64,000 bases of DNA from UBA1724 sp051884615. GTDB lineage: Bacteria; Verrucomicrobiota; Lentisphaeria; Oligosphaerales; Oligosphaeraceae. Numbering within the stretch: position 1 is the stretch's first letter; each line of letters starts with the position of its first letter. Positions 8,143 through 17,803 of the stretch are shown here, in pieces. The stretch spans positions 62,001-126,000 of the forward strand of contig JBJEVT010000016.1 of the NCBI GenBank assembly GCA_051884615.1. Reading direction: 5' to 3'. Made by a program: the position numbers and the translations under genes. The notes beneath the pieces were generated by a model. It did not search any database. It was not told where the DNA came from and was given only the letters and a program-made list of their open reading frames with translations.

Positions 8143-9669
8143 TCATTCAGGTTTATACGGATATCGGTCGGTTTCGTCGGCGGGAATGGCATCCCGTGGG
8201 ACGAAATCGATCCTTTTCAGGATCTCGAGGTCTTTCCTCCTCGTGTTCTTGAGAAGCCAGAAATCGCCTCTTCTCTCCAGCTTCATGCGTCTGGCCATGA
8301 GGAGGAGGTCCCTCGTGGACACCGTGGAGTCCCCGAGTTTTCTTGTCGCGGCGAGGACGGCCTGGTGGATCTGCCCGGCGACGAGCAGGATGAAGGCGAG
8401 TCCCTGCTCCTTGTAGTAGTCCTGCATCATGAGATTCTTGTAGTCGCCCACGTTGGCCACATACTGGTAGAAGGTCTCGATTCCCCAGCGTTTCTTGTAG
8501 TGCTCGAAGGTCTCCTGCGCCCCCAGCTCCCCGTTGGTCTGGAGGACGTACACGCCGAAGAAGTCCTTGGCGGCCTCGAACTTCTCCCGGGTGTATCCGC
8601 TTCTTCCCAGGTCCATGCAGTGCAGATAGTTGTATCTGCATCTCTCGTTCTCCTCGACATCGCGGAACACGTAGACCGTCGTGTGTCCGCCTTCGCGCGT
8701 CTCCAGAGTCCTCCTCCGGCATTCTATCCTCGAGCGCCCGGCGCCGGAGCGGCGGTAGAAGCTTTCCGTGTATCCTTCCTCCGCCATGCACTCCCTGTGG
8801 AGCCGCGTGCCGGCCGGGACGGGAATGATGTACGTGTTCCCGTTCGCCGAAAGCAGGGAGAGGTTTCCCTTGCTGTAGAACCCGCGGTCCACGACGAAGA
8901 GCACGCCGCGGAACTGCAGAAGACTGTCCAGGTCCTCGATGGTGGACTTGTCGTTGCAGGTCCCCCGGTACATCCTCGCGAAAAGGGGCGTCCCCGTGTT
9001 GACGTCGTATCCCATGAGAAGATTGACCTGGTCCTCGTTCAGCGCCCTGAACCTGGAGCCCGTCTCGGCAAGATCGTTCTCCCCGGAGCAGGAGCCTATC
9101 GCATGCCCGTCGATGGCCAGGCCGCCGGAGGACGCCTCGATCATCTCACGCTCGTAGCCGACCACCCGGGCCGTCCTCCTCCCGAGGTCGTCGAGAAGGC
9201 CGCCCGCCGCGGTTCTGCCCAGCCGCAGGGCAAGACTGCCGAACTCGAGGCTCAGCCAGCTCTGCTCGTAATACATCCGGATCTGATCCATGTGCACGAA
9301 ATCATTGGCATACAGGATGGCGGCGACGCTGAAGATCCGGGCGGCCGCCCCCGCGGGGAAATGCCGGCGGAGTCGCTCGAGGACGCCTCCCCCCAGGGAG
9401 TGGATCAGCGCATACTGGCCGTATTCAAGCACGGTGATGGCATCCTCGCCGGCGTCCTGCACGCCCTGGTTGTAGTTTTTGTTGGGGATGAAGCCGACTC
9501 CCTCCACGATCTTGCCGATGCACTTGCCGTTCCGTTTCCCCCACCTGCCGCCGGGGAGGCGGCAGGCGGCATACGTGTACACGTAGTAGTGGTGGTTGAT
9601 GGGCTTGATCTCCGTGCACGGGCCGGGCCTGTGGCGTCTGATCTCCTCTGGAATGCGATCTTTGGGCAT
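8143..9669 (-). CDS. IS1634/IS4-family DDE transposase
   Basis: The 508-residue transposase starts at the ATG at 9669 behind a good AGGAG box; upstream in-frame starts read into the tandem repeat and are rejected. DDE residues are recognisable: Asp in GLAIDGHAIGS, Asp in FVVDRGFYSKG, and Glu in the terminal motif KRWGIETFYQY. The length and the Y-(x)-R-W-x-I-E-T-F-Y signature fit IS1634-like members of the IS4 superfamily. It looks intact, so the element may be active. The stop lies only a few bases inside the left inverted repeat. Confidence 0.88.
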   Translation of the reverse strand: MPKDRIPEEIRRHRPGPCTEIKPINHHYYVYTYAACRLPGGRWGKRNGKCIGKIVEGVGFIPNKNYNQGVQDAGEDAITVLEYGQYALIHSLGGGVLERLRRHFPAGAAARIFSVAAILYANDFVHMDQIRMYYEQSWLSLEFGSLALRLGRTAAGGLLDDLGRRTARVVGYEREMIEASSGGLAIDGHAIGSCSGENDLAETGSRFRALNEDQVNLLMGYDVNTGTPLFARMYRGTCNDKSTIEDLDSLLQFRGVLFVVDRGFYSKGNLSLLSANGNTYIIPVPAGTRLHRECMAEEGYTESFYRRSGAGRSRIECRRRTLETREGGHTTVYVFRDVEENERCRYNYLHCMDLGRSGYTREKFEAAKDFFGVYVLQTNGELGAQETFEHYKKRWGIETFYQYVANVGDYKNLMMQDYYKEQGLAFILLVAGQIHQAVLAATRKLGDSTVSTRDLLLMARRMKLERRGDFWLLKNTRRKDLEILKRIDFVPRDAIPADETDRYPYKPE

Positions 9670-9713
9670 GACGGCTCCTTTTATATCGGTAATATCGATA
9701 TAAAATATACCGC

Positions 9714-9799
9714 AAAAAGACCGGTTTGCAAGAAAGCCACGCAGAAATTCATCCCCAAAAAGACCGGTTTGCAAGAAAGCCACGCAGAAATTCATCCCC
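9714..9799. repeat. 43-bp perfect tandem duplication upstream of the transposase
   Basis: 9714-9756 and 9757-9799 are identical. They lie inside the right end of the IS, between the right inverted repeat and the transposase start, and overlap the likely promoter region next to an AT-rich near-palindrome (9682-9705). Confidence 0.9.
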
Positions 9800-9849
9800 C
9801 GAAAAGAAAAAAATTCAATGAATATCGGTAAAAATATGCATGATCGTGT

Positions 9850-11376
9850 TTAAAACTCCATGTTGCCTGGCGGGGAGAAGAGAAGGAAGGTAGGGAATCC
9901 GGGCACGTTATAGTGTTCCGCCAGTTTTGCGCCCTCTCCCCGATCCCCCTGGACGGCCACGCAGACCACCCCCTTCAGCTTTTTCTGCACCTCTTCCTCC
10001 TGGAAGGTGGTCTTCTCCATTTCATGGCAGGCCTTGCAGGCGGCTCCCCAGAAATAGAGCAGCAGGGGCTTTTGGAAGAGCGTCGCTTCTTGGAGCGCCG
10101 CAGAGTAGTCTGTGCGCCAGATTTCTCCCTTCGGGGGAGCGGGGCGGAGGAGTTGCCATCCCTGATAGACCGCTTGGAGAGCGCACACCAGAATCACCAC
10201 GCCCATGGCCCGGCGCAGGAGAGTCATCCAGCGCCCGGGCTTGGGCAGGAATCCCAATCCGGCCCCCAGGAGCGGCCAGGGTGCGCCGAGGCCCATGCCC
10301 AGGAGGACGGGGAAGGCGAGAGCGAGAAGGTGTCCCTCTCCGTAGAGTTTTGCGGAAAGAAGAAGAACCCAGATGAGGACCGGGGCGATGCAGGCTCCCG
10401 CCAAGAGCGCCGTGCTCATGCCCAGGAGGGCGGCCGTCCCCAGAGAGCCCCGGGATTCTTGGGAGAGGGGGACTTTGCGGAAGCGGGAGAAATCCAGGAG
10501 GAGCACATCGAAGAGGGAGAGTCCCAGAAGGAGGAAGACCATCGCCAGGAGGAAATGGAAGACAGGGGTAGCCTGGAGAGCGCCAAAGCGTCCTCCGAAA
10601 GCCACCACGGCGGCGCCCGCCACTCCGTAAGTCAAGGCCATGGTTCCCCCATAGACGGCTCCCAGACAAGCTCCCCTGCCCCGCCCGATTCCTGCCCCAC
10701 GGGCGCCCAGCACCCCCAAGGTCACGGGAATCATGGGCAGGACGCAGGGAGTCAGATTCAGCAGAAACCCCAGCCCCACCGTCAAGAGAGCGGCCAGGAG
10801 CCATCCTCCCTCCTGCCACACCCGTTCCAGGAGATTGGTCTCCCTTTCGGGGGAAGCGGGGTTGTCCTGCCCGGAAAGCCAGGCGCGGAACTCCGTCGCA
10901 TTGGCGTAGCCGTAGAGAGGGGGAGCCAGGAGAGTGTCCTCCCGGGCGTCCACGGCCTCCTTTGGCGGGGCCTCCTGTCCCAGGGGGGACACGGTCTGGG
11001 GCATGTAGCACAGCGCATCCACGCATCCCTGGAAATCCATCCGGAGATTCTCCCGGGGTTGGGGAGGGATGGGCGTGACCTTCCACAGAAAGTGGGCCTC
11101 CTCTCCCGGATAATATCCATCTTCCCGCAAAGGAGGGGCTTCCAGCAACTCCACCTGAAAGCCCGACTCTTCCCCGGTGGATTCCGTGGAAAGCGCGAGG
11201 GCGTCGGGGAGGAGACCGCCCCCCGCCGGGCCCCGGATCTCCCCCCGCACCAGAAGAAACTCCTCCCCCGGAGAAGGGGGAAGAATCTCCAGTTTACCCT
11301 GGAAAGGGGCATCTCCCTGAGCCTTCAGAGCGCGGGTTCCGGCAAGAAGAAAAGCAATCAGCAATAGGATTCTCAT
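9850..11376 (-). CDS. dsbD: DsbD-like thiol:disulfide interchange protein, C-terminus cut by IS
   Basis: DsbD passes electrons from cytoplasmic thioredoxin across the membrane to periplasmic reductases. Visible in order: a signal peptide (1-18), a DsbD-alpha-type domain with GCVDALCY, a multi-span domain holding the paired Cys motifs LTPCVLP and GACIAPV, and a thioredoxin domain with CKAC. The last domain stops at FPTFLLFSPPGN, about 30 residues short of the usual end, and the stop lies exactly at the right end of the IS element. The thioredoxin fold therefore lacks its final strand and helix and may not work. The Nudix gene is 42 bp upstream. Confidence 0.85.
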   Translation of the reverse strand: MRILLLIAFLLAGTRALKAQGDAPFQGKLEILPPSPGEEFLLVRGEIRGPAGGGLLPDALALSTESTGEESGFQVELLEAPPLREDGYYPGEEAHFLWKVTPIPPQPRENLRMDFQGCVDALCYMPQTVSPLGQEAPPKEAVDAREDTLLAPPLYGYANATEFRAWLSGQDNPASPERETNLLERVWQEGGWLLAALLTVGLGFLLNLTPCVLPMIPVTLGVLGARGAGIGRGRGACLGAVYGGTMALTYGVAGAAVVAFGGRFGALQATPVFHFLLAMVFLLLGLSLFDVLLLDFSRFRKVPLSQESRGSLGTAALLGMSTALLAGACIAPVLIWVLLLSAKLYGEGHLLALAFPVLLGMGLGAPWPLLGAGLGFLPKPGRWMTLLRRAMGVVILVCALQAVYQGWQLLRPAPPKGEIWRTDYSAALQEATLFQKPLLLYFWGAACKACHEMEKTTFQEEEVQKKLKGVVCVAVQGDRGEGAKLAEHYNVPGFPTFLLFSPPGNMEF

Positions 11377-11418
11377 GGCATTTCTCCGGGGAGGAAGAAG
11401 GGAATCCTTCCCTGGCCT

Positions 11419-11913
11419 TCACAGGCGGGTGTAGCTCCAGGACAGGGGATGTTCGTTTTCGTAGGGCATATACCCATGGAAGGGGCGGGGATCTCCGTCA
11501 AAGACCAGGGGAAGGAAGTGGCGATCCCCCTCCCACATGGGGTAGCGGTCAAAATCCTTCAGGGGAATCCAGGAGAGAACCCCCTCCTCGTTCTGGGAGA
11601 GGGGGGTGCCCCGGAAGCCGGTGACGAGGAAGATGAAGCCCAGCCAATCCTCTCCATGGGGACCGAAGCCGGTCCAGTTCACCGTGCCCCGGAGCTGCAT
11701 CTCGGTGACCTCCAGGGAGGATTCCTCCCGGATCTCCCGGATCATCCCCGCCGCCACATCCTCGTTGGGCTCCAGATGGCCGCCCAGCCCATTGTATTTC
11801 CCATACTGTTCGTCCTCCTTCCGGGCGATGCGGTGGGTCATCAGAACGGAGGTGCGGTCGGGGGAGAGGATGTATCCCAGGGTTCCCAGGATGGGGCAGT
11901 AGTTCTTGGACAT
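11419..11913 (-). CDS. Nudix hydrolase, 8-oxo-dGTP diphosphatase-like
   Basis: The 164-residue protein contains a complete Nudix box (GGHLEPNEDVAAGMIREIREES), whose Glu residues bind the metal that activates water. The opening lines and the following WTGFGPHGEDWLGFIF segment resemble MutT/YtkD-type enzymes that remove oxidised dNTPs; substrate is inferred from general similarity only. It sits 21 bp after the pseudouridine synthase gene and probably belongs to the same minus-strand transcript. Confidence 0.82.
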   Translation of the reverse strand: MSKNYCPILGTLGYILSPDRTSVLMTHRIARKEDEQYGKYNGLGGHLEPNEDVAAGMIREIREESSLEVTEMQLRGTVNWTGFGPHGEDWLGFIFLVTGFRGTPLSQNEEGVLSWIPLKDFDRYPMWEGDRHFLPLVFDGDPRPFHGYMPYENEHPLSWSYTRL

Positions 11914-11934
11914 GGGGCGTTCAGGGGAAGGGCG

Positions 11935-12642
11935 TTACGCCTCCGGGGGTTCCGTCAGGGAGAGCCGGCTCTCCACGGCGATTTGTTCCCGGAGCACGGG
12001 GTGGGAAAATTCGATGGCGCGGGAGAGGAGGCCGATGCCCTCCCGGAAATTCGGAAAGCCCGCGCGGCTCTCCGGCGGCGCGCCGTATTTCACGTCGCCG
12101 CACAGGGGGAAGCCGGAGGCCGCCAGCTGGGCGCGGATCTGGTGATAGCGCCCCGTCTGCAACTCCAGCTTCAGGAGAATCCCCTCCTCCCAAACCCGCT
12201 GGCGCGCAAAGCCCAGGACACATTCCCGCGCCCCGGGTTCCTTGGGCGAGGCCGCCACCCGGGCGAAATGCTCCTCGTGGACCAGCCACGTCCGCAATTC
12301 CCCGCTCTCCCGGGCGAAGGGGGTCCCCTCCAACCGGGTTCCCCCCCGCCAGACCAGCCCCTGGTATTCCTTCCGAATCCCGTGACTCCGCTGACAGGCA
12401 TTCAGACGGGACAACGCCTTGGAGGTGCGGGCAAACAACACCACGCCCCCCACCACCCGGTCAATGCGGTGGACCGCCTCCAGAAAGACGTTTCCCGGCT
12501 TCTGGAAACGCTCCTTCAGGTAGGCTTTGCCCCACTCCTCCAGGGAGGATTCCCGGGTGCCGGAGGGCTGGGTCAGCATCCCCCAGGGCTTGTCCAGCAC
12601 CAGGAGATGGTTGTCCAGGTAGAGGACCTGGGGCTGGTTCAT
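11935..12642 (-). CDS. RluA-family RNA pseudouridine synthase
   Basis: The 235-residue protein has the RluA active-site motif HRIDRVVGGV, with the catalytic Asp following HRI, and the Tyr/Lys motif TGRYHQIRAQLA. There is no S4 domain, so it resembles the short RluA/RluC-type members; the RNA target cannot be read from sequence. The ATG at 12642 overlaps the stop of the upstream sugar isomerase gene (ATGA) and has a GAGGAG box. In the family motif a Thr-Ser follows the Asp; here it is Arg-Val-Val, a mild deviation. Confidence 0.85.
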   Translation of the reverse strand: MNQPQVLYLDNHLLVLDKPWGMLTQPSGTRESSLEEWGKAYLKERFQKPGNVFLEAVHRIDRVVGGVVLFARTSKALSRLNACQRSHGIRKEYQGLVWRGGTRLEGTPFARESGELRTWLVHEEHFARVAASPKEPGARECVLGFARQRVWEEGILLKLELQTGRYHQIRAQLAASGFPLCGDVKYGAPPESRAGFPNFREGIGLLSRAIEFSHPVLREQIAVESRLSLTEPPEA

Positions 12643-13502
12643 TTCTCCTCGGCGTTCCACCACTTTTCCAGATTGCCCATGGTCTCCCGGATATCCCGGA
12701 GCTGCTCCTCGTTCTCTCCGATCTCCCGTTCGATGATGAACTCGCCGGAGAATCCGATTTCCTTCAGGCGCTGGATGAAGCGGGGATAGTTCACCATGCC
12801 CTGGCCCACCTGCTTCTCCGGCCCCAGGGAGCGACCGTCCGAGGGAACGCATCCATCCTTCACATGGATGTTGCGGACGTATTTCCCGAAGACCGACAGG
12901 GCGTCGATGGGATTTCCCTTGCCATAGAGGAGGAGGTTGGCGGGGTCCAGATTGATGCCCAGGTTGTCCAGCCCCAGCTCCTCCAGCCTCTGGATGGCGC
13001 GGAGGAGGGTGACGGGCGTCTCCTGCCCCGTCTCGAACCAGAATTGCAACCCCAGGGACTTGCAATAGGTCGCCACCTCCCCAATCCCCATGACCACGGG
13101 CAGAAACTCGCCGTCCGTCATGTTCTCGGGAATGAAGCCGCAATGGGTGATGATGGCGGGCAGCCCCAGCTCCTTGGCGAAATCCGCGCCCCGCTGCAGC
13201 TCCGCCACCCGCTGGGCACGGTAGGCGGCGGGCACCAGCCCCATGGTCACCGGACCCTCCACGAAGTTCCAGCGCACAATGCCGCCGTATCCCGCCCAGA
13301 AGGCGCAGGGACGCACCTGCTTCTCCTCCATCTGCTCCCGGAGCGCCTGCAGCGTCTCCCGCCGACGCCCCGCATCCCCATACAGGGACATGTCCCAGTT
13401 GCAAAGCTGGCAGGTATGCAGTCCCAGGGAGGCGATGCGGTCGAAGACGTGACGGCATTCCGTCTTGGGGATGCCCTGAATCGTTCCGATTTTCAAGTCC
13501 AT
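12639..13502 (-). CDS. Xylose-isomerase-like TIM-barrel sugar isomerase/epimerase
   Basis: This 287-residue protein starts at MDLKIGTIQG and shows the metal-ligand pattern of the AP-endonuclease-2-like sugar phosphate isomerase/epimerase family: FETGQET, NLDPANLL, HVKDG and the terminal IIEREIG. The substrate is unknown; such enzymes act on inositols, hexuloses and similar sugars. It overlaps the pseudouridine synthase gene by four bases. The start at 13502 follows a C/T-rich leader without a Shine-Dalgarno box; longer in-frame versions read low-complexity proline-rich sequence and are rejected. Confidence 0.85.
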   Translation of the reverse strand: MDLKIGTIQGIPKTECRHVFDRIASLGLHTCQLCNWDMSLYGDAGRRRETLQALREQMEEKQVRPCAFWAGYGGIVRWNFVEGPVTMGLVPAAYRAQRVAELQRGADFAKELGLPAIITHCGFIPENMTDGEFLPVVMGIGEVATYCKSLGLQFWFETGQETPVTLLRAIQRLEELGLDNLGINLDPANLLLYGKGNPIDALSVFGKYVRNIHVKDGCVPSDGRSLGPEKQVGQGMVNYPRFIQRLKEIGFSGEFIIEREIGENEEQLRDIRETMGNLEKWWNAEEK

Positions 13503-13653
13503 GGCGGGAGGAGGGAGCTTGGGCGGCGCGCCCGGAGAAAGCGGGGGTGGGGGAATACAGAAAATTCGCCGCTCCCGCATCCCGGAAAGGGGCGGCACGG
13601 CGGATTTTCCTCAACGTCAAAGAAAGCCCGGGGGAATCCCGGGGAGAAGTCGA

Positions 13654-14415
13654 CTACTCCTCTTCGGCGGCCAGGGCCTCGGCCACGTCATCGGAGAGCT
13701 CCATGTCGTGGTAGACGGCCTGGCAGTCATCGTAGTCCTCCAGGGCGTCCACGAACTTCTGGACGCTCTTGGCGGTGCTGACATCGGACACCATGGTGGT
13801 GCTGTCGGGAATCATGGCCAGGGTGGATTCGGTGGCCACGATGCCGTTGGCCTCGAAGATGGCCAGAATCTTGGCGAAGGCGTCGGGAGCGGCCACGATT
13901 TCCGCCGTGCCCTCGTCCACCTGGATGTCATCCACGTCCACCTCCATGAGGAGCTCCATGAGCTTGTCCTCGTCGGCCCATTCGCCCTCGATGACGAAGC
14001 GGCTCTTGCGCTTGAACTTGTAGGAGACGGCGCCGGAGCCGGCCATCTTGCAGTTGTGGCGGGTGAAGAAGGAGCGGATGTCGGAGGCGCAGCGGTTCTT
14101 GTTGTCGGACATGCAGTTGATGATGACCGACACGCCGCCGGCGGCGTAGCCTTCATAGGTGAATTCTTCGATGGCGGCGCCGCCCAGTTCGCCCGTGCCC
14201 TTCTTGATGGCGCGGTCGATGTTGTCGTTGGGCATATTGGCGGCCTTGGCGGCGGCCACGGCGGCGCGCAGACGGGCATTCAGAGCGGGATCCCCGCCCC
14301 CCTCACGGGCGGCCTGGATGATTTCCTTGGAGACGCGGGAGAAGATGGCGCCGCGCTTTGCGTCAGCCGCGCCCTTCTTGTGCTTGATGGACGACCATTT
14401 ATTATGTCCGGACAT
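13654..14415 (-). CDS. yebC: YebC/PmpR-family protein
   Basis: The protein begins MSGHNKWSSIKHKKGAADAK and has the full family signature, including AKAANMPNDNIDRAIKKG and the acidic C-terminal domain. Length (253 residues) is normal. Members bind DNA as regulators, and some help ribosomes through polyproline stretches; which role applies here is not visible. It stands between the DUF4175-like gene (294 bp upstream, in a stretch with no evident gene) and the isomerase gene. Confidence 0.93.
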   Translation of the reverse strand: MSGHNKWSSIKHKKGAADAKRGAIFSRVSKEIIQAAREGGGDPALNARLRAAVAAAKAANMPNDNIDRAIKKGTGELGGAAIEEFTYEGYAAGGVSVIINCMSDNKNRCASDIRSFFTRHNCKMAGSGAVSYKFKRKSRFVIEGEWADEDKLMELLMEVDVDDIQVDEGTAEIVAAPDAFAKILAIFEANGIVATESTLAMIPDSTTMVSDVSTAKSVQKFVDALEDYDDCQAVYHDMELSDDVAEALAAEEE

Positions 14416-14709
14416 AAGAGACTGGCTCTCCTGATGTTGACCCGATGCCGTGAAATGCGGCCTGGACTAGCCAGGGATTCGCCGTTTCCGGGGAAGAGGA
14501 AGATGCCCTCCGTCTCCGGTTGCTCCTCGTTCTTGGCCCGACTCCACAGCCTCCCGGCATCAGGTTGATGGTAGGAAAAGAAAATACTGGGCTTGAGGAA
14601 AACGGCAAAATGTAAATCCTCCCCGGCATTTTGCCAACAGGGAGACACGCTCCCGCCCCCCAACCCGCCCTGCCGGAAACGCCCGGCTTGGGGGAGAAAA
14701 GCGCGTCCT

Positions 14710-17700
14710 CTACGGCTCCCGGGTCAGACGACGGAAATACTCCTGGGTCTGCTGACGGTATTTCCTGGGGGGCGGGGAGGCGTTGAGCATCAGCTCCCTG
14801 CCCGTGTTCCCCTGGAGCCTGGACAGCTCCCGCCGCAAAAGCTCCCCCGCCTCGTCCAGGGCGGACACCATCCCCTCCGGCCGCCCATGGGCGGCCTCCT
14901 CCGCCAACTGCTCCAGCATGGGCAAGCCAAATCCCCTCCCCAGCTCCTCCAACAGACGACGGGACGCCTCCTGGACACCCTCCGCCCCCTCGGTCTCCAG
15001 GGAGGACATGACCCGCTCCCGCATGGCCTCCAGCTCGGCCAGCGCCTGCTCCAGCTCCTGGGAACCATACAGGGGAATCTCCTCCCTCGCCCGGGCAAGA
15101 CGCCCGCTCCACTGGCGAAGCCCCTCGGCCGCCTGATGCTGATTCTCCGCCGCCAAGTCATACCGCCCGTACAGCAGCGCATTGGACGCCCGGCTCTGCG
15201 CCCCGCCCACCTCCCGGGACAAGGGACTCTGCGCCACCATGCTCTCCAAGGCACCCGCCGCCTGGGGAAAACGGCGGGACAGCTCCCGGGCCACCTCCTG
15301 GCTCTCCCGCTGGAATGCCTGGGTCTCCCGCCCCAGGGCGCTCTGACGCTCCCGGGCCTCCCGGCGCACCGACGCGCCGCCCTCCGACGACCCGCGTCCC
15401 TGGTTCTCCTCCGCCAGCGCCTCCTGACGGCGGGCCAGCTCCGCCGCCTGGCGGGTCAGCCGATCCATCTGAAGCCGCGCCTCCTGGCGCAGCGCCCGCA
15501 CCAGGGCCTCCTCCGCCGCCCCCAGGGACACCAGCGCCCGCTGCACCCGCATTTTCGCCTGGGAGAGGGCGTTGTTTTGGAGGGCCTGTCCCGCGGCCGT
15601 CAATTCCGCCGTTCCGTTGCGGAGGGGTTCCACGGCCTGGCTTCCCCCCTCCTGGGCCGCCACCTGGGGCACCAAAGCCCCCGCCCGCTCCGCCATCTCC
15701 TGGATTCTCCGGCAGTCCCCCGGCTGCAAATCCGGATAGATTTCCTGCAGGGTGCTGCGGAGGCTCTGGACTTCCTCCAGGGCGCGCTGAAGCTTCTCCA
15801 GGGAAAGGCGGCGATCCCCCCGGTCCTCCTGGGCGGCGCGTCCCTCCTGCCCTTCCCCTTCCTCCCCGGCGGTCCTGCCCTCTCCCAGGCCGCCCCCGCC
15901 GGAGGCCAGGGACTGGGCGTTCCGCGCCAGCATGGCCTCCAGACGGCTCAGCAGGCTCAAGGCACGGCGCTGGGGCAGCATGGCCTCCTCCACCTGGCCA
16001 TCCTGCACCATGACCGCCGCCTCCCCCACGGCCTGGGATGCCTGGGAAAGGGGCCCGCCCACCGCGGGATCCAGGGAAGGCACGGAGGCCGCATGGGCAA
16101 TCTGCGCCTCCCTGCCCCGGATGGCCTGGGAGAGATTGCGGAGATCCTGGGAGAGGTCCAGGCATCGCCGGGCGGAATCCCCCGGCTTCATGATGCCCTC
16201 GCCCCGGGAGAGTCCCAGGGTGTCCCGCAGGAGGCGTTTGGTCTCGGCGATCAAATCGGCGATGCTCATGGCCTGGTGCCGGGTCTCCCCCATGCTCTGA
16301 TTCTCCGGCATGGGCAGGTCGCTCCGCTCCTCCCTCACCGTCAGAAAGACCGCCCTGCCCCGTCCCATGCGGGACTGGGGTTCCCGGTTGTCCTGCGCCT
16401 CCACCCAGGCCAGCACCACCTGTCCCGGCTCCAGCTTCCCGAAATCCGGCGTCTTCCGCAGGTCCAGTTCCCTGGGGGCGTCCTCTCCCCGCCAGAGTTC
16501 CCGGTGCTGTTCCTCCTGGTCGTCCACGGCATAATGCAAATCCACGCTGCGGATGCCGAAGTCATCGGAGACATGGACATTCCATTCCGGGGCGTAGTCC
16601 GGAGTCATCTCCCCGTCCTCCTCGGGGCTTCGCAGATCCACGGCGGGGGGATAGTCCGGGGTCACCTGCACCTGGAACTCCCTTCCCCTTGCCATGTAGG
16701 GAGAGCGCAGATACTCCGCAAAATAGACGGCACCGTCCCTGGGCTGGAAGCCCTCGGGGGCGGGCACCTCGTAGTTCTGCCCGGGGAGCTCCTTGCACAG
16801 CAGGCGCCAGCTCTCCCCGCGGGGCATGACACACTCCACGGAAAGACTCTCCCCCTCCATGATCTTCACATCCTGGAAATCGTCATACCTCCGGGGCGCC
16901 AGCTTCATGTAGGCGGGCGGCGTGCACACCATCTCCACGGAGACAGGGGCGGGAGCCCGGTAGACGGAAAGCTTCTCCCAGGGAGAGACGCCCTCCCCGG
17001 TCACGGCGCGCACCCGCCCGTTCCGGGTGACATCATAGAGGGTCAGCTCCCAGATCTTCCCCCCCGCGGCATTCATGGGCTCCCGGCGCACCTGCCCGTC
17101 GCACTCCACCTCCAGCCACACGCCGTCCTTCCCTTCGTAGCGCTGGAGGATGGCACGCAAAGCCACATCCTGATGCAGGGGGACCTCCCCCGCGGGGGAG
17201 AGCGTCAGCTGGATGGGCGGGGTGCCGAAGAGCCCCAGGGCGAACCGGCACCATGCCTGGCGGCCGCCCCACGCCAGCGCCAGGAGTCCCCAGAACGCCA
17301 GCAGCAGGTGATTTCTGCGCCAGCCGGGGCGCCAGGAGGGCACCTTGCCCGTCAGCTCCTCCCATCGCCCCAGATAGCGTCCCTGCAATTCCGCCAGATA
17401 TTCTCTCTGGAAGGGGGAGAGGGGTTCTCCCCCGGCGGCCTTCTCCTCCAGCTCCAGGGCGGCCTCCAGGGCATTGGCGTCCTGGGGGAGATCCCGTTGG
17501 AACTCCCGGCACAGCTGGCGCATGGTGAACCGGGAGCGCCCCGTGAAGAGCCGCCACAGGAGAAGGAGGGCCGCCAGAATCATGCCCCCCAGCAGGATGG
17601 CGGCGCACTGCTCCTCCCGGAATCTCTCCCCCGCCAGCACCCCCAGCAGCCCCACGCCCAGGAGGCACCAGACCGCCAGCCGGAGAAACTCCGCCCAGCG

Positions 17701-17781
17701 GCGGCGGGAGGCCACCCGCTCCATCCGCTTCCGGAGGGGGCGGGAGGAGAGACGCTGATGTGGGGAAGGCGACGGCGGCAC
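14710..17781 (-). CDS. Large DUF4175-like membrane protein with long coiled coil
   Basis: This 1023-residue protein has two or three N-terminal transmembrane helices (about residues 33-50, 60-78, 152-170), a beta-rich middle region (about 185-500) with Ig-like repeats around PDYPPAVDLRSPEEDGEM, and a C-terminal half (about 510-1000) of Gln/Glu/Ala/Arg helices likely to form coiled coils. The arrangement fits DUF4175-type proteins of unknown function found in Planctomycetes-Verrucomicrobia-Chlamydiae and Alphaproteobacteria. GTG start at 17781, 22 bp after pgi. I know of no tested function. Confidence 0.7.
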   Translation of the reverse strand: MPPSPSPHQRLSSRPLRKRMERVASRRRWAEFLRLAVWCLLGVGLLGVLAGERFREEQCAAILLGGMILAALLLLWRLFTGRSRFTMRQLCREFQRDLPQDANALEAALELEEKAAGGEPLSPFQREYLAELQGRYLGRWEELTGKVPSWRPGWRRNHLLLAFWGLLALAWGGRQAWCRFALGLFGTPPIQLTLSPAGEVPLHQDVALRAILQRYEGKDGVWLEVECDGQVRREPMNAAGGKIWELTLYDVTRNGRVRAVTGEGVSPWEKLSVYRAPAPVSVEMVCTPPAYMKLAPRRYDDFQDVKIMEGESLSVECVMPRGESWRLLCKELPGQNYEVPAPEGFQPRDGAVYFAEYLRSPYMARGREFQVQVTPDYPPAVDLRSPEEDGEMTPDYAPEWNVHVSDDFGIRSVDLHYAVDDQEEQHRELWRGEDAPRELDLRKTPDFGKLEPGQVVLAWVEAQDNREPQSRMGRGRAVFLTVREERSDLPMPENQSMGETRHQAMSIADLIAETKRLLRDTLGLSRGEGIMKPGDSARRCLDLSQDLRNLSQAIRGREAQIAHAASVPSLDPAVGGPLSQASQAVGEAAVMVQDGQVEEAMLPQRRALSLLSRLEAMLARNAQSLASGGGGLGEGRTAGEEGEGQEGRAAQEDRGDRRLSLEKLQRALEEVQSLRSTLQEIYPDLQPGDCRRIQEMAERAGALVPQVAAQEGGSQAVEPLRNGTAELTAAGQALQNNALSQAKMRVQRALVSLGAAEEALVRALRQEARLQMDRLTRQAAELARRQEALAEENQGRGSSEGGASVRREARERQSALGRETQAFQRESQEVARELSRRFPQAAGALESMVAQSPLSREVGGAQSRASNALLYGRYDLAAENQHQAAEGLRQWSGRLARAREEIPLYGSQELEQALAELEAMRERVMSSLETEGAEGVQEASRRLLEELGRGFGLPMLEQLAEEAAHGRPEGMVSALDEAGELLRRELSRLQGNTGRELMLNASPPPRKYRQQTQEYFRRLTREP

Positions 17782-17803
17782 CGTGGTCAGGGGCGGGAAG
17801 CGG

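Larger units (their letters stand above)
8137..9849 (-). mobile_element. IS1634/IS4-type insertion sequence
   Basis: The ends are imperfect inverted repeats: about 23 of 29 positions match between the left end (starting ACACAATCATTCAGG at 8137) and the reverse complement of the right end (finishing at 9849). The match may extend a further five bases outward on each side. One transposase gene fills most of the element. No clear target-site duplication is visible in the flanks, and the two flanks belong to unrelated genes (toxin-like fragment on the left, truncated dsbD on the right), suggesting a deletion or recombination after insertion. Confidence 0.8.

Noticed and set aside
9714..9799. The 43-bp tandem duplication as the outer end of the IS.
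   Set aside because: The terminal inverted repeats are recognisable further out at 8137 and 9849, so the duplication is internal.
8125..9860. A target-site duplication at the ends of the IS element.
   Set aside because: Flanks do not share a convincing 4-8 bp identical sequence at either plausible end position.
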